64,000 bases of DNA. It comes from Paragonimus westermani (taxonomy: Eukaryota; Platyhelminthes; Trematoda; Plagiorchiida; Troglotrematidae). This document shows positions 61,701 through 64,000 of the stretch, piece by piece (the stretch's first letter is position 1; each line of letters starts with the position of its first letter). A program made the translations under genes and the position numbers. The stretch lies in NCBI GenBank assembly GCA_008508345.1, contig QNGE01002367.1:1-64000 (forward strand), written 5' to 3'. The notes beneath the pieces are model-generated. The model ran no database searches, was not told where the DNA came from, and saw only the letters and a program-made list of their open reading frames with translations.

Positions 61701-64000
61701 AATTAGGAGCGAGAGTTATTTAGATAACAATCACTGTCAGAGTTACCACCGAACGCATGTTCATGCACAATGTCGGAGCTCCGTTAGTTCCACTGACTGA
61801 AGTCAACGAATCGTTCTTCATTGCATCATGAACTCTTCTGAGGTACAGGGCAACATCATCGCCCTTTCTCTAGGGTGTCCGATCACGTCTGAACAGTATA
61901 TATTCCGTCAAAGCTGATTGCCGTAGTGTATATACGATGACAGTTGTGTTTCGGTTAGCCGTCATCGCCTGCAGCCTTCGCCTTGGATTCTGCAAATTAC
62001 TGAGGACTGCCTGGAGGAGGTTGGGATTACGATCCTGGGATCGTGAGCCATTAACAACGGATTCAGAAGGACGAAATAAAGAGTGTCGGCGAACCATTGG
62101 GAAACCCACGAGTTTGGGTCCATGTTCAGCTGCCGCAAGCTGTGCTCCACATTCCTTGAAACCATTGTTTCTTTTCAAACGATCGGCAGGAGCAGATCTT
62201 CATGGACTCCTATCCCACATCCTTTGGGTCTGAAAGCAAAACTTCAGAGGGCTTCACATTCCTTGGTGGTGGGCAGCAGGGCCTTCAGTAGCCCGAGCCG
62301 TGAATTTTAAAGGCCCTCTGGAATGTTACCCAGAAGCGTATGCTGGCGAACTGTGAATTTTGAGGACACCGGGGAAAAGCCTTTTTGCCTAACCCTTAGA
62401 CCCACTGAAGTAGGCCATTATACGAACTTGTGTAGCTCCATGTAGATTTCTATGCACCGCGAAAAATGAAGCTTGAACCTGAGGGAGTCTTCAAGTCGTT
62501 GTATATCTGTTGCACAGCGTTATGTGCACGCCGCTGCGCTCCGGGAATATCCCGGTTGAAAGGTGGCCGGGTGCACATGGTGTGCACCCTTACCTCATGT
62601 CTTTGGGGGATATCTTAGCGACCTCTGAAAATTGTGGATTATCCACCAGGGCATCGGAGTTGTGCAGCACAACTCTCTTGGCCTCACGTTTTTTTTCCTT
62701 CCGCTGACTTTGTTAGTTGAGGTTTCCGAAGTTTCCTTTTCAATGGTCAATGACGGCCACTTGCTATTCACAGAGTTGATCAGTTTGCCACCATCTGTTG
62801 TTATAACCGTCAGAACAGTAACATTAGTGATGTAAATCGGGACACTCGTAATAGTGAGACCACCAACAGCATCGATTAAGACAAGCCGTGAACTAACTCT
62901 GATCATAACTTATGTTGGGATGATTAGGGACGACGAGACCTTTACATCTAATACACAGACCGCAGAGTTCACGGTGTCACACCACGACCAACAAACATAT
63001 CTGCCACAAAATTTCGAAACATGCATGGGCGGGATTGTGTCTATAGACGTCAGTCAAACAACCAATCTTACACTTAGACGTTGACAGCCGCAATCCCAGT
63101 CGATCAACCTCACTCATTTTGGAGGGGACTTGCGACAGAATGACACCAAAACGAACCTCCCCTTATGAATCCGCAATGCGGTGGTCAGCGCAATGACAGT
63201 GAACTGAACTCTGGTTCACACGGAGTAGACACTGCTCAGGTTTGGGGTCTAAGCAGTGTTTGTGGAACAAACGTACATATTGGTCACACCACAGACGTCC
63301 GGAGGAGATGGTGATGTAATCGCCAGAACCCGGTCGGCCACAAAGCGGTGAATATATTAAGGCTAACTATCCTATGGATTTCTTAGTGCTTCTTGTTTTA
63401 TCCCCCATAATCAGGTAAGGGAAAACAAAAAGACTTATTGGGAATGGGGATAAACTGACAACTTTGCAAGGGGTGGCTGTAAGGTTTGTAACGTGGTGCC
63501 AGCTCACTGCTCTGGTTCGTACACCCAAGGTTCCCCAGTCTTACGTCAGCGCAAATCGGAAGTCGTGATGAGAAAAAGACGAGTCCGCAAACAGACTTTA
63601 TTTATTGATTTACTCACCGTTCACAAACGAAAGATGCTAGGGAGTTGGAAGTGAAAGAAATTTTAGCACAACTGCACAACAGCTGCTACTAAGGGCGGAC
63701 GTGGATGGAAACTGCGGTCGACTTTCGAAATTCAAACAGTCATCAGATTGGTCGAGTGACGTTCCCAGCTGCAATAGCTAAAACACCGTTATTTACTGAA
63801 TGTAGACCACAGTAAAGAGGATGGCACTGGCTTGTTATACAACCACCAGCGAAGATGGGATGCTCACGCCAACACATTGACCTTGATGTTAATGACTTGT
63901 GGTAAGCTTACATTCAAAAAGTAATATGAACGGGTGTGGTAGTACTAGTGAGGCAACTCTCACTTCGCAGGGACTAGGATTTTGCGGACGTCGGAGGTAA
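61701..64000. other. No recognised gene
   Basis: Overlapping open frames at 61870-62310 on both strands occur in a GC-richer block that could be the upstream part of the 60.9-61.7 kb LINE, but no motif supports it. The remaining sequence to the right edge shows nothing that I recognise. Confidence 0.35.

Overview
This is eukaryotic, intron-rich, moderately AT-rich DNA dominated by decayed transposable elements. The mix points to a parasitic flatworm (trematode or diphyllobothriid-type cestode): Penelope-like elements, RTE-like and CR1-like LINEs, Ty3/gypsy relics, a MULE-like transposase and a hammerhead-ribozyme/pol III element resembling schistosome Sm-alpha. This is an inference from family content; the species cannot be fixed from the sequence alone.

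The one host gene I can support is on the minus strand across the left half. Nine exons (27049 down to 2988) chain with matching splice phases into an uninterrupted 844-codon stretch (2532 nt) that matches the N-terminal part of SPAG17/PF6, a component of the C1a projection of the ciliary central apparatus. The 5' exons lie above 27049 and the 3' exons beyond the left edge or in 1-2987; I could not identify either. Its introns (90 bp to 8.5 kb) hold a CR1-like LINE relic (14964-15960), a Penelope-like element with inverted terminal repeats (19290-20879), a degenerate hammerhead foldback element (25305-25595) and a (GAT)15 microsatellite.

The right half (about 31.5-64 kb) is a transposon graveyard. 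It holds a detached 3' end plus LTR (31545-31992), a minus-strand RTE-like LINE (37006-38300), a Ty3/gypsy relic with both LTRs (38814-42969), a transposase relic immediately downstream (42985-43750), a cluster of consecutive palindromes (43951-44141), two further Penelope relics (45690-46310; 48930-49200), a MULE-like transposase relic (52453-54560), a foldback element with a tRNA-like promoter and a hammerhead motif (57561-58034), a second Ty3/gypsy relic (58270-59470) and a minus-strand LINE relic (60850-61700).

The observations most worth following are the palindromic hammerhead/tRNA element found in the same head-to-head layout at two loci, the tight array of perfect palindromes at 44.0 kb, the near-identical first two thirds of the LTRs around a badly decayed Ty3 element (gene conversion), and the inverted repeats around the 19.3-20.9 kb Penelope element.
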